From: Trifolium pratense
Lineage: Eukaryota > Streptophyta > Magnoliopsida > Fabales > Fabaceae
Direction: 5' to 3'
Length of the DNA stretch: 64,000 bases
Assembly (NCBI RefSeq): GCF_020283565.1
Contig: NC_060064.1
Coordinates: 15,706,337 to 15,770,336, forward strand
Positions within the stretch are counted from its first letter, which is position 1. The number at the start of each line of letters is the position of its first letter. The notes beneath the pieces were generated by a model. The model saw nothing but the letters and a program-made list of their open reading frames with translations, did no database searches and was not told the DNA's origin. Positions 35,827 through 49,000 of this stretch are shown here, in pieces. The translations under genes were made by a program, and so were the position numbers.

Positions 35827-36453
35827 GAGGATGACAAAGAAGAAAACGTGGGAGTCAATGTAAAATGAATATGTTGGTTGCTTCTTGCTTGGTTTCTAAC
35901 TTATTGTAAAAATATGATCTTCTTGTACATCATATATGAATATTGAGGGAAATATATGCATGACTATTTAGGGTTGCATTTATTACATATATGAATATTG
36001 AGGGAAATCAGTGTGTTGCAATGTACACTCATTTCACACACTAGTTTTACACACTAATTCTTGCTTATTCTAATGATTTGTTATTTAAAATGTCTTCTAG
36101 ACATCGAAAGTGTTCTCCTCAAAACATGAGTTGAAGTTGTTGATTTGGTTTGATACAATTTTGAGGTGTCTTTGTTGCTGGCTCCTTTTTATATGTTTTT
36201 TAGTTTTTATCATAACCATGATGATATATGACTTTAAACATATCGGTAATAGTATCAGCAACTCTTCAAATTGACAGTTTGATTCTGTTTTTCTATCTAT
36301 ATTAGGAGTAGATCAAGTACTACAATATCTATAAGTTTGGTTATGTTTTTCAAATGAAAAGTACATATATATCATGAATTTGTTGTTATTGTTTGAAGTT
36401 GATATTATTCTACAAACTTAACTGTTAATTATCCCCTTAATTCCATTGGATAC
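35827..36453. other. Intergenic, no gene seen
   Basis: AT-rich. The block ACATATATGAATATTGAGGG or its close relative occurs twice, near 35929 and 35985, as a short direct repeat. No gene is supported. Confidence 0.5.
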
Positions 36454-39378
36454 TGTTAACACCAAAATTATAAAGTTGTTGATATTCATTTTGACTTGGG
36501 GTTAGAATTTGAATAGAAGAAGAAAATTCATGTCGACCGGCCATGGAACGTGATTTGTCGAAGTTAGTCATATTAAGTGGAATTCGACTAATCATTGTGT
36601 GACATTTGACTAACATGTGATATATCAAGTTATCAAGTTTGGTCGAAGTTATCAAGTTTAAGAGGAATTCGACCAAACTATATATTATGTTTTCGAAGAC
36701 TTCATTTCAACAAGAAGACATTCGAAGAAGCGAACAACTCCTATAAATTCAAAGGGACATTGTCAATCTTAGATTAAGTAATTTATTAAATAAGACACTT
36801 GTCAAAATCTTAGATGTAGGAAGCTGTTTTATTTTCTCTATAAATAGTTGTAATTTCTATGTACAAGGGGTTAGATCTTATTTTCTAAAAACTTTGCAAT
36901 GTTCACGCCACGGAGCAAACGGGTTCAAGGAGTGCATAAGAATGTATTCCAACCACCCTTTACATTTCATGCAATTTAATATTGATTTGTTCTTGCTTTA
37001 TTTTCTTTTTTCTTTTGCAATTATGCATTCATTTTCATCTTCTTTATTTTTTTCTTTTTTTAATACTCACTTGAGTATTTGTTCTATTATGTTGTCATGA
37101 GACAACTTGTTATTAAAAGTTATTGGATGTAATTCTAACACTGATAAGAACAATGATTATGTTCTTAAAGACGCATGAAGTACATCATAAATCTCGAGAC
37201 TTGAACGAACACTTCAAAAAAATGATTCTTATCGGATCCTGCAGTTACCGAAGGACTTTTATCCAGGTCTTAAAGTAACAATGGATAATTATGTTTATGT
37301 TACCAAAAATCGGTGTAAACAAATTGGTGCGGTGAACGTGGAGTTTTAAGTTTAGGGTTGATCAATGCTTTATGCGTCTGAAAATAATAATTTAATCTCT
37401 AAGCAAAACAATATTTTTGGGTAAATTGTGAATCAAATTGTGGCTATGAGAAACAGTTTTTGAAACCGTAGTGAAAATGGTTATTTTCAAAAACCATGAT
37501 TTTTGAGAAACCAATATCTTGAATATTCAAATTAAATTTTGATGTAACACTTTGTCATGCATGATGTTAAGATTAAAGTTGTTTTTAAATTTGGTAAAGT
37601 GATCAAAATTTTGTTCATGTTGTCAATTATGAAAAGATAATCAAAATATTGGTTGAAACCATGAGATGTTGTAAAAATGGTCGAATTTTCGTATGTTGAT
37701 TTCATTCTAAGAATGGTGATTTCGACCAAGTATTTCATGTAAGAAATATTTCCAAAATATATAAATTTGAACACACGACCCTTCAATAATGAAGGATACC
37801 ACCGGCCAACAAATCAATACAACAATTATATTTAATTTTGATCATTTAATATAATGATCCTTTAATCTGTTGAAATTTTTTCCATATGGAAATGAAACAA
37901 GGCTTGAAGAAAATTGGTTGTTTTCGACTAATATTTTTTCAAGGATTAAAGTCCATTAATGTTTCAATTTACTTCTTGAGTGGTTTCAAATTATTATTTT
38001 GATTATGTTGAAAAAATATAGAAGAAAATGACAAGTTACTATTGATGCCATTATAACATGTCGGAGTTGGAAATATGATAAATGCCACTTTGAAATGTTC
38101 TAATAACAATGAAGTTATTAGATTGATCATGGTAGTAATACTAGTTATTTCGACCAAGATTTTAGTAACTGAATACTTGGTTACATTTTATTCTATATTT
38201 TTTATATAAAATAAATATGGAGTCGACATATTCTCCAAAATTTGGGTAAGTTTTCAAAAGAGGTTATCAAGAGTTTTCTCTGAATTTGTGCCATGATTAA
38301 AAATGTTATGGGGGCCTTTGTTAACACCAAAATTATAAAGTTGTTGATATTCATTTCGACTTGTGTTAGAATTTGAATAGAAGAAGAAAATTCATGTCGA
38401 CCGGCCATGGAACGTGATTTGTTCATTTCGACTTGGTATTAGAATTTGAATAGAAGAAGAAAATTCATGTCGACCGACCATGGAACGTGATTTGTCGAAG
38501 TTAGTCATATTAAGTGGAATTCGACTAATCATTGTGTGACATTCGACTAACATGTGATATATTGGCATAGAAGTTTATTGACCACCTCTAGTACCTGTTA
38601 TATATGAAAACTTTGTTAGCACGTTACTGTTATGGCATGAATTACATTCACCATTTTTTTAACAACAAAGAAATTGAGTATAATGACTAATCAAGTTATC
38701 AAGTTTGGTCGAAGTTATCAAGTTTAAGAGAAATTCGACCAAACTATTATGTTGTCGAAAGCTTCATTTCAACAAGACATTCGAAGAAGCGAACAACTCC
38801 TACAAATTCAAAGTGACATGTGTCAATCTTATATTAAGTAATGTATTAAATAAGACACTTGTCAAAATCTTAGACGTATGAAGTTATTTTATTTTCTATG
38901 TAAATAGTTGTAATTTCTATATACAAGAGGTTGAATCTTATTTTCTAAAAACACTGCAATACCCACGCCACAGATAGCAAATGGGTTTAAGGAGTTCATA
39001 AGAATGAATTCCAACCACCCTTTACATTTCATGCAATTTAATATTGGTTCGTTCTTGCTTTATTTTCCTTTTTCTTTTGCAATTATGCATTCCTTTTCAT
39101 CTTCTTTATTTTTCTTTCTTTTCAATACTCACTTGAATATTTGTTCTATTATGCTGTCATGAGACAACTTGTTATTAAAAGTTGTTGGATGTAATTCTAA
39201 CACTAATAAAAACAATGATTTTGTTCTTAAAACGCATGAAGTACATCATAAATTCCGAGACTTAAACGAACACTTCAAAAAAAGGATTTTTATCGGATCC
39301 TGCAGTTAGCGAAAGACTTTTATCCAGATCTTAAGTAACAATGGATAATTATGTTTATGATATAAAAAATCAGGGTAA
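36454..39378 (+). mobile_element. Non-coding LTR retrotransposon (LARD-like or internally deleted)
   Basis: A left LTR (36454-37320, about 867 bp) starts TGTTAACACCAAAATTATAA. A right LTR (38319 to about 39378) starts identically and is directly preceded by the purine-rich tract TTATGGGGGCC. The 998-bp interval between them has stops in all frames and no gag, protease, integrase or reverse transcriptase. ATTGGTGCGGTGAACG after the left LTR could be a primer-binding site. The right LTR is longer: it has an internal tandem copy of about 68 bp (38355-38422 region repeated at 38423-38491) and a foreign insert of about 130 bp at 38564-38695. No clear target duplication was found, and the right end is uncertain. 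Confidence 0.8.
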
Positions 39379-39809
39379 ATAAATTGAGTATTTTTTTTTT
39401 TTTTTATGATATCAAAAAAAAAATTGAGTATTTTTTTTACAATTTTTTTATTGTATATATTTTACAATTTTTTTATTAAACGTAAAAAATAATTATCACA
39501 AAAAAAATCTTCTAAATTTTTTAAAAATCTGAATCTAATACACCCCTAATTGGTTTACATACCCTCCCTCCTTCGGTACTTTTCTTACACAACACCGCCA
39601 CGCAACCCTTCTTCAGTCTTTCACCTAATTATTACAAATATCCCAAAATATGTAATTACTTAATTAATCACCATTCAATTAATTACTTAATCAACCAAAC
39701 AAATTTTCAATTCCGTGTGTAGAAGAGTGGGAATTCGAACTCTGAACTCGTTTCAAACTCAATTCGAAAACCCTACTCACCCAATTCGATTCTCCACCCT
39801 TCTTCATCA
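39379..39809. promoter_or_regulatory. Upstream region of the TPR/J-domain gene
   Basis: The first part is T- and A-rich low-complexity sequence. From about 39545 it becomes C-rich, with pyrimidine runs such as CCCTCCCTCC typical of plant leader DNA, up to the ATG at 39810. I cannot pick a definite TATA box. Confidence 0.4.
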
Positions 39810-42800
39810 ATGTCGCCGGCGGCGATGAACTTTTCCTCCTCCGATACAACTCCACATTCTCCTCTCCATTTCGCCCCTTTCAACGCCGACGCCACCATCC
39901 CTGTCGGTTCCACCGCACGTGGAAAGTCGAGACCGAGACTGACAAAATTGAGAAAACAATCGGCGACTCAGAACGCAAGGTCTAGGACCAGAACCGCCGA
40001 TGCAGTTGACGATGAAGTCTCTGGCTCTGGCTCCGGTTTCGGTTTCAATCCTTTTCGCTCCGATCAGGTAAGTGATAATTTTAAAGGAGTAGAAACTGAT
40101 GCCGGTTCTTTTGTGTTTAGTGCTAGAAAGATTGATTCTGATTCTGTTAGGGATTTGAATTCGGAACAGAAAGAATCAGAGGTTAGGAAAAGTGGCGGTG
40201 TTGAATTTGTGTTTAGTGCTAAAGAAATCGATTCTAAATCGAATTCAATTCTTGATGGAGAGAAAAAGAATAGTGAGAGAAATACATCGAATTCAGAAGG
40301 GGAGAAGGGGAAAGTTAATTTTACAGGGTTTGTTTTTGGTGCTGGTAGAAATGATTTGCATTCTAATTTTAATATAGAAAAAGGAAAATCTAGTGTACCT
40401 GATGGTAAGGAGAGGGAATGTAAAACTGAATTTGTGTTTGGTGATAAACAACATATAGATATTAAAATGTCAAGTTTTAATGTAGAAAAGAAGGAATCTG
40501 TTGACAGCATGAGAAATTCGAATAATGGAAGTGGCGTTTTTCATGCTGCCACGGAAACGAACAGTAGTTTTGATAAAGATGCTGATAAGTGTGGTAATCT
40601 GGGTAATGATGTTAAGTCAAAGAGTGGAAAGGGAAGTACTAATGGTTTTACTGCTACTTTTAATGACATTTCTGGTAGTAAATTAGTAGATGAGATAAAG
40701 AAACTGAACATCAATCATCCTGAGGGTGTCCGTATTGCTAGAGATTCTACGAAGTCAGGTGTAAGTAGTAGCAATGGTTTTGTGTTTGGAGGAAGTGACA
40801 AGGTTTCTAGTGTTAGTTCGGGAACTAATACTAGCGGTGAACAATTGTATACTAATGTTGATTTTGAGAATATTGGACGGCAATATGCCAAAGCTGGCAG
40901 AAAAGATGATGTTAAAAATGGAACTGCTTGTGGCATTGCCCAGGATGCTACAGGAATACCTTGTTCTAAGACATCAACCAGTCAGGGTAGGATCGGAGAT
41001 TTCCAGTGTGGCAAAATTCCAGAATTTCACGTGTCTGAAGATGCTCAAGTGAATGGAGCTGAAGAGTCTTGTACGGACTTTAAACCTCCGGCATGGGATC
41101 CTTCTTGTTTTAAAGATAACTTATTTTGTAACCTAAATAAAAAATTTGAATCCACACATAAGACTAAACCTTCCAAAGATAAAGGATCAAATTTCCTGAG
41201 GCGGAAATCGAAGTCACATTCATTGAATAAGAAACAGACAAGGATAGATCATTTGCCAAAGGAAAACAGTTCACTTGAAACCCCTGAATCTTCTGGCGGC
41301 TTCTCTCCGATGGATTTTTCTCCGTATCAAGAAACAGCAGCAGATGATCAAGATCTAAAGGCTTCAGAAGAATTAAATGTGCTGCACCCATCATTATCAA
41401 TTCCCACTGATTATAAAGATGACCTCACCTCGAACTCTGAAAAGAAAAAAGCTGATATATTTCATTTTGTTAATGGTCTGGGTGATTCGAAGGAGAAAGA
41501 TTTTGCATTTTCTGCAGGATCCACTGTAGAGGGTACTTCATCATTATATAAGCGTAAACAGAAGAAATTTAGGAGGAAAATGGGGTGCGGAAAGCCTGTA
41601 TCTTCCGCACAATTTTCTCCAATTACCACTCCCAACGTGTCATCGCTCTCTGATGTTACGGACAAGTCTCAGATGAATGATCAGCTCACGGAAGGGGGTG
41701 ATACGTCACTGGCTACAATTGAAGCTGCCTGTTACCAATGGAGACTCAGGTTCTGACTAAAACCCAGCTCTTTCAAATATATTTTAATTAGTTCTTCGAT
41801 ATTTGGCCATGCTGATTTCTGTTTGATGTTTTTGAAATTGACATCTATTATTTTTACACACTACCTTTATTTTCTAGGGGGAACCGTGCTCATAAAGCTA
41901 AGGATCTTTCTAAAGCTGAGGAATTCTACACAAAAGGAATAGATTCTGTCCCTTCCAGTGAAAGATCAGGATGCTGCAGTAAGCCTCTTTTACTGTGTTA
42001 TAGCAACCGTGCAGCAACACGTATTAGTCTTGGAAGGATTAGGGAAGCTCTAGAGGATTGCATGAGGGCTACTTCTTTGGACCCCACCTTTCTGAAAGTA
42101 CAGATGAGAACAGCTAAGTAAGTGTTATGATTGTAATTGTACTCCAAGAACATAATTTAAAATTATACTCCAAGGAGTATAATTTAAAATTGAGTATAAT
42201 TTAAAATTTCAAAATATAGTGTTTTTTCCTCTCACACATAATGACATGTGGTTTGCCTCTCCAGTTGTCACCTTTTGCTAGGGGAATTTGAAAATGCCCA
42301 GCAATGTTATAACAAGTGCCTGGAATCAGGTAAAGTTGTTTGTTTGGATCGGAGAGTAATAGTAGAAGCAGCTGAAGGTTTACAGAAAGCTCAGGTATTC
42401 AAATACCACACCTGTGATAATTTTATTTTGATGCCTTTTTTTTAAATACTTCCATTCTTGAAACTTAATATCGGCTTTATATCATGATATGTTATTATGT
42501 TAGATATCTCGGCCTTAATGGGCCTCTGGTTTGTTACTGTTAATAATTAATAAAGGGGCAGTGATGAGCTCTATAAATTAAGGATTTAGGAGATAGAATA
42601 GGGAGAATTAGTCATGAAATTTGTTAGCTTGTTATTTGTTTAGTTAGAGTAGTATTTGTATAAATAGAACTAGGATTATGGAGGTATCTTGGAATATTAT
42701 AATTGTGAATAGAGTATTCTCTATTGTGAAGGGGAGACCCTTGGAGGAGAGATTATTTCCTATTCTATCACGTTTTCTTAAATAAATTGTTCTTTCTATT

Positions 42801-45800
42801 CCATTCGATTCTTGGGTTCCTAACAAAGGAGGCATCAGTAGGCAGTTAGTGGGTAACTCAGAATTTGTTAGGATTAGGAGAGGTGAGGTGCTCTTGGATC
42901 AGCCTAGAGCTGTATGCAAAGGAGTTCTCTAGTGAAACCTTTGCTCTTTCCTTCAATGTTTCCCTTAATACCAGTTGGTTCATATCAACTAGTATTAGAG
43001 CAATTCTGGTCCAGGAAAACCTCATGGATAGGAAATTATATGGAAGCTACTGGGTTACAAGAACTTTTGGAGTCTGCATTTCTGCGGTTTAACATAATCT
43101 TTTCACCTTGAGAACAAGGTGAATGTTTAGCGGCAGAGTATTGTTAGGCCTGTTACTGTTAGTTAAGAGGTTACGTGGTTAGTAAGTTAATTGTCTGTTA
43201 CTGTTAGTGATGAGATAGTAAGATGCTCTCCCTTGATATCAATTAGGTAGTCATCGGTTTGTTAGGAGGTTAGTTAGTTAATTAGGCTGAGTTAGTTAGA
43301 TGAAATAATTAAGGCATGTTTCCTATAAATAGGGAGTAGGGATTAGAGAGTGGGCATCATGCTATTTGAGAGTAGTGGGGCCTTTTGGCATTGGGAGGTA
43401 TAGGCGGACCCTCAAAGTGCTGCCGTTGTTCTCTAATCATAGGGAATTCTTCCCCAGATTCCAGAAATAAGATACCAGTTTCTATCATATTACTAACACC
43501 TGAGCTATTAGACAGCTCAGCAACAATTGCTCTTCATTTCTGCTCTTCTATCTTATTTTGTTCGCTCTCACGAGGTACATACATTTTAGAAACATCTAAT
43601 AAGGGTTATTCCTCATTAACAGGAAGTAGTTAAGTGTATGAATGATGCTGCTGAACTTTTGAAGCAGAGGACTTCTGATGCAGCTGGTTCTGCTTTAGAA
43701 CTTCTTACAAAGGCATTGTCAAAGAGTTTATACTCAGAAAGATTGCTCCAAATGAAGGCCGAGGCTCTGTATTTGGTATTTTCTGTTGCTGCACTTATCT
43801 CAATGTGTTCCTTTTTTTTTTCTTTCGAGAAAACATTTTGTATAATATGCCTGATACGAGTTGCTGTTTATTTATGGTGACAACTTGCAGCTTCAAAAGT
43901 ATGATGCTGCAATTCAGCTGTGTGAACAGAGTCTGAAGCTTGCAGAAAAGAATTTTGCCTCGCCAAACAGTGCAAACAATTCCAATAATTCCACGCATGA
44001 TAGTTACTCTAGTGTCAAATTGTGGAGATGGTCATTGATATCAAAGTGTTACTTTCGTTTGGGGAGGCTGGATGCATCACTTAATATTATTGAAAAATTA
44101 CGGCAAACAGCATCTGTCAATGACAAGTAATTCAATTTTTTATCAAGCAGGACTACTTTTCTATTTGACATTTCAATGTAGATGCATCTTGTTTTTTACA
44201 AATACTAGAGATGCCTTATGCTCATTTCAACCATGTAGGTGTGTGATTGATAATAATGAAGACTTGCTGTCATTAGCTGCTACTATACACGAACTTCTAG
44301 ACCACAGGGTAATTTCCAGATGTGCATCTCCCTAAATGCATTATGAATGCAAATGTTAGTTATTGACATGTCTTGATGGGCCTCAGGTGTAGTTGCTCAT
44401 CAGGCGTGTTGCATATGCTGGATCCTAAATTTCTTGCACGTCCTTATGAAATATTACTATTGAATATTCCATTTATGAATTAAATTATAACATGGGCGAA
44501 TCTTTATATAAGAAAAGGTATTCAAATTATAAGAAAAGGGTATTCAAATGAAGTTCCATTTTGTAGTTCTCTGTTGGAAAATTATTTTATTACCAGCGAA
44601 GTGGGAATATTTCTTAGTATTCTTTTTGAAATTTGATTTGAAATTTTTCAAATATAGTAATTTTAGCTTATTAATCCTGATTACTTCAGATCTATACACT
44701 AGAATAAGTATGTTAGCTGAGTCTTTTTCGAACCATTTATAGATTTGTAGGTTTGTATCATTTTCAGGTAACTACTTGTATTATTTATATATTGATCCTT
44801 ATCCTTATTATTTTTGTTATCAACAGAAAGCAGGAAATGAGAACTTTAAATTGCAAAAGTATGCAGCAGCAGTGGAGAACTACACTGCTGCTTTATCTAG
44901 TAATATCAAATCACGCCCTTTTGCAGCAATATGTTTTGGCAACCGTGCTGCTGCTCATCAAGCTTCGGGCCAAATTGCTGATGCCATTGCTGACTGCAGC
45001 ATGGCTATGGCCCTTGATGGAAATTATGCAAAGGTATTCCTTTTTGAAGTCTCTTCAATCTGGTGAAAAATCCTGATTGCATCTTTGAATTTTGTTCCTT
45101 GATGCTAGATCAACTTATGAAAAATTAGGAAGCAGATGAAGGTCAAGCCTATGGTGCACAAGTGAGACAAGTCTTTTACCATGCACAAGCTTGTTTTCAC
45201 CATTGGATCAAATGAGATTTGATGTGACATATTGATCCAATGGTGAGACTTATTGATCCACTGGTGAAAACAAGCTTGTGCATGGTGAAAAACTTGTCTT
45301 GTGCATATTAGACAAAACCGCAAATGAAATAGCGACAAAAATTTTCATTTGAAGTTTCATGTAATATGATAAATTTTTGTTGTTTCTAATTTACCAAGAA
45401 CTTGAAGAGGGATTGTGGAATCTAATTGCTCTACTTTTGCAGGCAATATCTAGAAGAGCCACCTTGCACGAGATGGTTAGAGATTATGAACAAGCAGCTT
45501 GTGACCTCAGGAGACTTATTTCTGTTCTTGGATCTCAATCCAATGAAAAGGCCAAACACTCTGACTCACCAAATGGATCAACCGGTGGGAAAGAATCAAG
45601 GCAAGCTCAACAACGTCTGCTTACTGTGGAAGATCAAGCCAAAATGGGGACCCCCTTGGACTTTTATCTCATTTTGTAAGTTCTTTATTCAACCGGGGGT
45701 TAATTTCCTCTCTATACATTGTCTAGATGCCTCAAACGAAATTGTATAGACAATTTCACAAATTGAATGTGTCATAACCCCTTGTGGCTGCCACTTTGAG

Positions 45801-48800
45801 GTTATCCATATGGATGATATACACGAGACCTTTGTGGATGGCAGAATTTTTGTAATTGTACAATTTAGAAAGATGAGAAAAAAGTGTTCAAATTTGTTAT
45901 AACCTCAAATTAGGTTATTTGCATAATTGTATGCATTATCAAATTTTAAAAAGGGGAATGTAAAGTGACTAAGTGGCCTACTTTCCTTTCATGCCCAGCA
46001 TTGAAGGAAAACTCTCCCCTAAGTTGGATATGCTAAGGCATGCCACAGTCTACAAACCTCAACAAAGACTTGCAGTAGTACTTATAGATGACCTATCATC
46101 AATGAAGACCATTTGCACGAAATGAACCCAAGACCTTGACATTGACATAGTTCGATCCCCGCCAATTAAGTTTCCCTCATTCACCTTAGATTCTAGCAGC
46201 ATGATTGAAACTGGATCAGATTGCACTGATAAAAGTGTAGTTACTGTTATATCAGCATTCAGCAATGATATAGATGGACTCAATGGGCTGAAGCTAGATA
46301 ATTGGCCATTTAAGGCATCCTGATATCTCCTATCTATGCTAGTCAGATTTCTCTGCAGCTTTACTGTAGAATTTCCCCCTCATTATTATGTTTGCAGTTA
46401 GGTACCCCCATTGAGATGAATTCCCTTGCTGACTTGGGGCTTTGATCCCTACTATTATTCTTCATCTACACCCTCACAATATGATGCTTCTAAGCAATAC
46501 TCCTTTCTCCACCTGCTCCCAATGCTTTCTCCTTGTTCCTGGTGTCAGGTGCAGGAAAACTAGTCCTGTATGGAATCCCACGAATTTTCTAAATTAGGAA
46601 GCTCTTTTCATTTGATAAGTACATTGGGAACTCCTAAATTGGCCGTGTAGCTGAGAACTCTAGTGGTTGAACTTTCACATCCCCGTCTTCAAACAGAACT
46701 GGTGGTAAGGGATGGCTCACAGTTGTGGTGGAGATGGATTTTTTCATTTTCTCCAAGATTTTATGTGGTCCCTGATAACTAGTGCTAAGTTTTTTATTCA
46801 TTCTAATTGTCAAAGATAAATGTCTTCAGGATTGAAGCTTGAGATATACAAACTCTGCTGGTTTATAAACAACGTGACTCTGTTCGTGCCTAATGATTCT
46901 TCAATTCGTAAATTATTAGGTTCCTTTCAGCCAGGAGTTGGGTTCCATTGTTGCCAGTTCAGGTGACCCTTTTAGTAAGTAGGTAGCCTTCTATAGTTCT
47001 ACTACCAAGGGCCATAAAAGGGGTTAATTTGGTGGAACAGTTATAGTTGATATTATACCCATTTTCAGCTCAGTGAGGCTGTTCAGGGCTCAGGCTACTG
47101 TTTAGGTCTTGTACCGATAAGACTCCGTAAATTAATTCCAAGGTATTTAGTATCTACCTCAAATTTTCTGTAGTAGTGAGCGAGTTAGACTAGGAAACCT
47201 CTGAGACATAGTAGTAGGCCAATTCACATTATCTAGAAGCAGAAAAGTTGCTTTGAACATATGAGTATGACCATCCCATTAGTATGTAATATACAAATCA
47301 ATAGCACAAACAGCATATACTCATAAAGTTTGCCTCCTCTCGGTAGAAGAGTAAAAGCACATAATATTCATATTTAAAAAGTAATGTGGTGACTTCATGT
47401 TTTGTCCTAGTCTACTACAGCTACATTTCCGTTTTTGGTTCACTTTGTTTCTTTAGATGCTTTGTTTTGTACACTTCATTTGCATAACCATTTGAGGCTA
47501 TCTACTTTCAAGCTGTTCGGCAACACAGAACAACTTTGTTGTATGATACACTTGAGTATATAAAAAATTGCACAAGGAAGAAACCTTTTCAGTTGATTGA
47601 TAGTTGCTAATTTAAAGCATCCGATTCTAAATTATATTCTTTTCAATGTGAACATCACCAGAGGAATTAAACCAGCTGACACAGCAGCGGATATCAAGAA
47701 GGCCTATCACAAGGCAGCTCTCAGACATCATCCAGATAAGGTTTGAGCCTTTCTATGTCTGTATTAAGTTATCTTAGCATAACCATTTCATTTTTTTCTT
47801 TTGGTTTAAATAATTAATCTACATTTGTAGTTTTCAAAACTTATATTGGGAAACTTTATTTGTTTGGCTTGAATCTAGGCTGGTCAGTTGTTGGCAAGAA
47901 GTGAAGTTGGGGATGAAGGCCATGTATGGAAGGAAATTTCTCAGGAGGTGCACAAGGATGCTGATAGGCTTTTCAAAATGATTGGAGAGGCATATGCTGT
48001 ACTTTCAGACACTGCCAAGGTTGTATGCATGATTTTTTCATTGTTAATTAATCTGAATGCACCGTTGACTTTAGTTTGAAGCTTAAGTTCACTCAAATCT
48101 TATACACGTAATAATTGATTGGTTTTTATACACGTAGCAATAACATGCTCGACTGTAATGCTTAAGTTCACTCAAATCTTAAAACACTAACTTTCAAGTT
48201 CATATCATATCCCACTGGCTCTGTGCAAACAAAGCTGACCCAATTTTCTGAACTTATATTGTCCATTCACTCCATTGTAATTTTGTTCTTTTTATTTTAG
48301 TAAAAAGGTGTCTTATATTATCCTATAAGGTGTACGGAAATTTGATTATGATATTGTTAGATACCCAATTCGGGCCTTAGAGCAACATATGTGTCAAATA
48401 GATGATTGGTTACAATTTGCTTACGTGGCAAATCTGTTAGTGAGGAAACACAATTATATTAAAGAGATGGTAGCAAAGGGAGAGAGCATTGAGTATATTT
48501 CAGTTAGAAACCCTATTATTTGGGCTGAGAGAAATGTCTCTTCTCAGATGAACTTTTGCTCTAGGGTTACAGGGGTCTTCTTCCGTAATACATGTCTTTT
48601 TTTCCAGAGAATACAGTTTCTTCTTCTGTGCCTACCGGCTCTGTATGAAATATATACTGGAGAGTTTTCACCTTTGTTTTTCATTTTTCTGCTTAGTCTG
48701 GGAATTTTGAAGTTTTAGACTACTTCAGTTTCTTAATTTTCATCAATGGTCATTCTTTATCATTAATATAAACTGACAAGCTTTTTCTTTCATTTATCAT

Positions 48801-49000
48801 AGCGCTCGGAGTATGATATGGAAGAGAACATAAGGAAAACTTATAAACAAAGTAATGGAGGTAGCGCAGGCAGGAGATCTTCAGACGTTTATGGGAATGG
48901 AAGATCATCTGATGGTTATAGATCTGCCTATGACAGAACTTCTAACAGACGATATGGATATCATTGGAGGACATATGGAGATTCATATTCTCGATGGTAA
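39810..49000 (+). CDS. TPR repeat plus J-domain protein (DNAJC7/TPR15-TPR16-like)
   Basis: A probable Hsp70/Hsp90 co-chaperone: TPR helices bind chaperone tails and the J domain stimulates Hsp70 ATPase. Eleven exons join in frame: 39810-41749, 41878-42117, 42265-42394, 43623-43775, 43891-44126, 44239-44308, 44827-45033, 45443-45675, 47662-47740, 47879-48019 and 48803-49000, giving 1,208 residues. Residues 1 to about 640 are a disordered Ser/Lys/Asp-rich region with recurring F-V-F-(S/G)-(A/G) motifs. TPR units follow, including WRLRGNRAHKAKDLSKAEEF, CYSNRAATRISLGRIREALE, KAGNENFKLQKYAAAVENY and FGNRAAAHQASGQIADAI. The J domain begins near 1065; HPD is at about 1093-1095 in KAALRHHPDK. The C-terminus is short and Arg/Ser/Tyr-rich. 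Length and order agree with the plant TPR15/TPR16 pair (recalled, not searched). Introns 3 and 8 are enlarged by transposon debris. Confidence 0.93.
42510..43620. mobile_element. Degenerate LTR-retrotransposon remnants in intron 3 of the TPR/J gene
   Basis: Two LTR-like blocks lie in one 1,228-bp intron. The left (about 42533-42826) begins TGTTACTGTTAAT, contains a TATA-like GTATAAATAG and ends TTCCTAACA. The right (from about 43144) begins TGTTAGGCCTGTTACTG and has CCTATAAATAGGG. Between them, CACCTTGAGAACAAGGTGAA is a phrase often found just before the 3' LTR of plant elements, and AGTATTAGAGCA resembles a primer-binding site. No protein domain remains and the borders are uncertain. Confidence 0.5.
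45152..45308. mobile_element. Hairpin MITE in intron 7 of the TPR/J gene
   Basis: About 155 bp forming one long hairpin. CCATGCACAAGCTTGTTTTC on the left has an almost exact complement, GAAAACAAGCTTGTGCATGG, on the right. TTGGATCAA and TTGATCCA-type blocks lie toward the centre. Outer parts also pair imperfectly (GACAAGTC against CTTGTC). No coding capacity. Confidence 0.85.
46500..47090 (-). pseudogene. Ty3/gypsy integrase C-terminal relic, antisense in intron 8
   Basis: Read on the minus strand, broken frames give YNINYNCSTKLTPFMAL, LLAERNLIIYELKNH and SYQGPHKILEKM in that order. This matches the integrase tail of plant Ty3/gypsy polyproteins (STxxTPF.ALYG, LxERNxxLxxLKxxL, ..GPxxILEKxG). 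Multiple stops and a deletion show it is dead. It accounts for part of the 1,986-bp intron 8; the rest of that intron shows no clear domain. Confidence 0.6.

Noticed and set aside
40064..40075. A consensus splice donor (CAG|GTAAGT) inside exon 1 of the TPR/J gene
   Set aside because: The frame stays open for another 1.7 kb and continues with the same F-V-F-motif composition, so I treat it as a cryptic site. Alternative splicing is not excluded.
40064..40510. Long minus-strand open frame (148 codons) opposite TPR/J exon 1
   Set aside because: It is the mirror of a Ser/Lys-rich coding exon; composition and lack of motifs mark it as a shadow frame.
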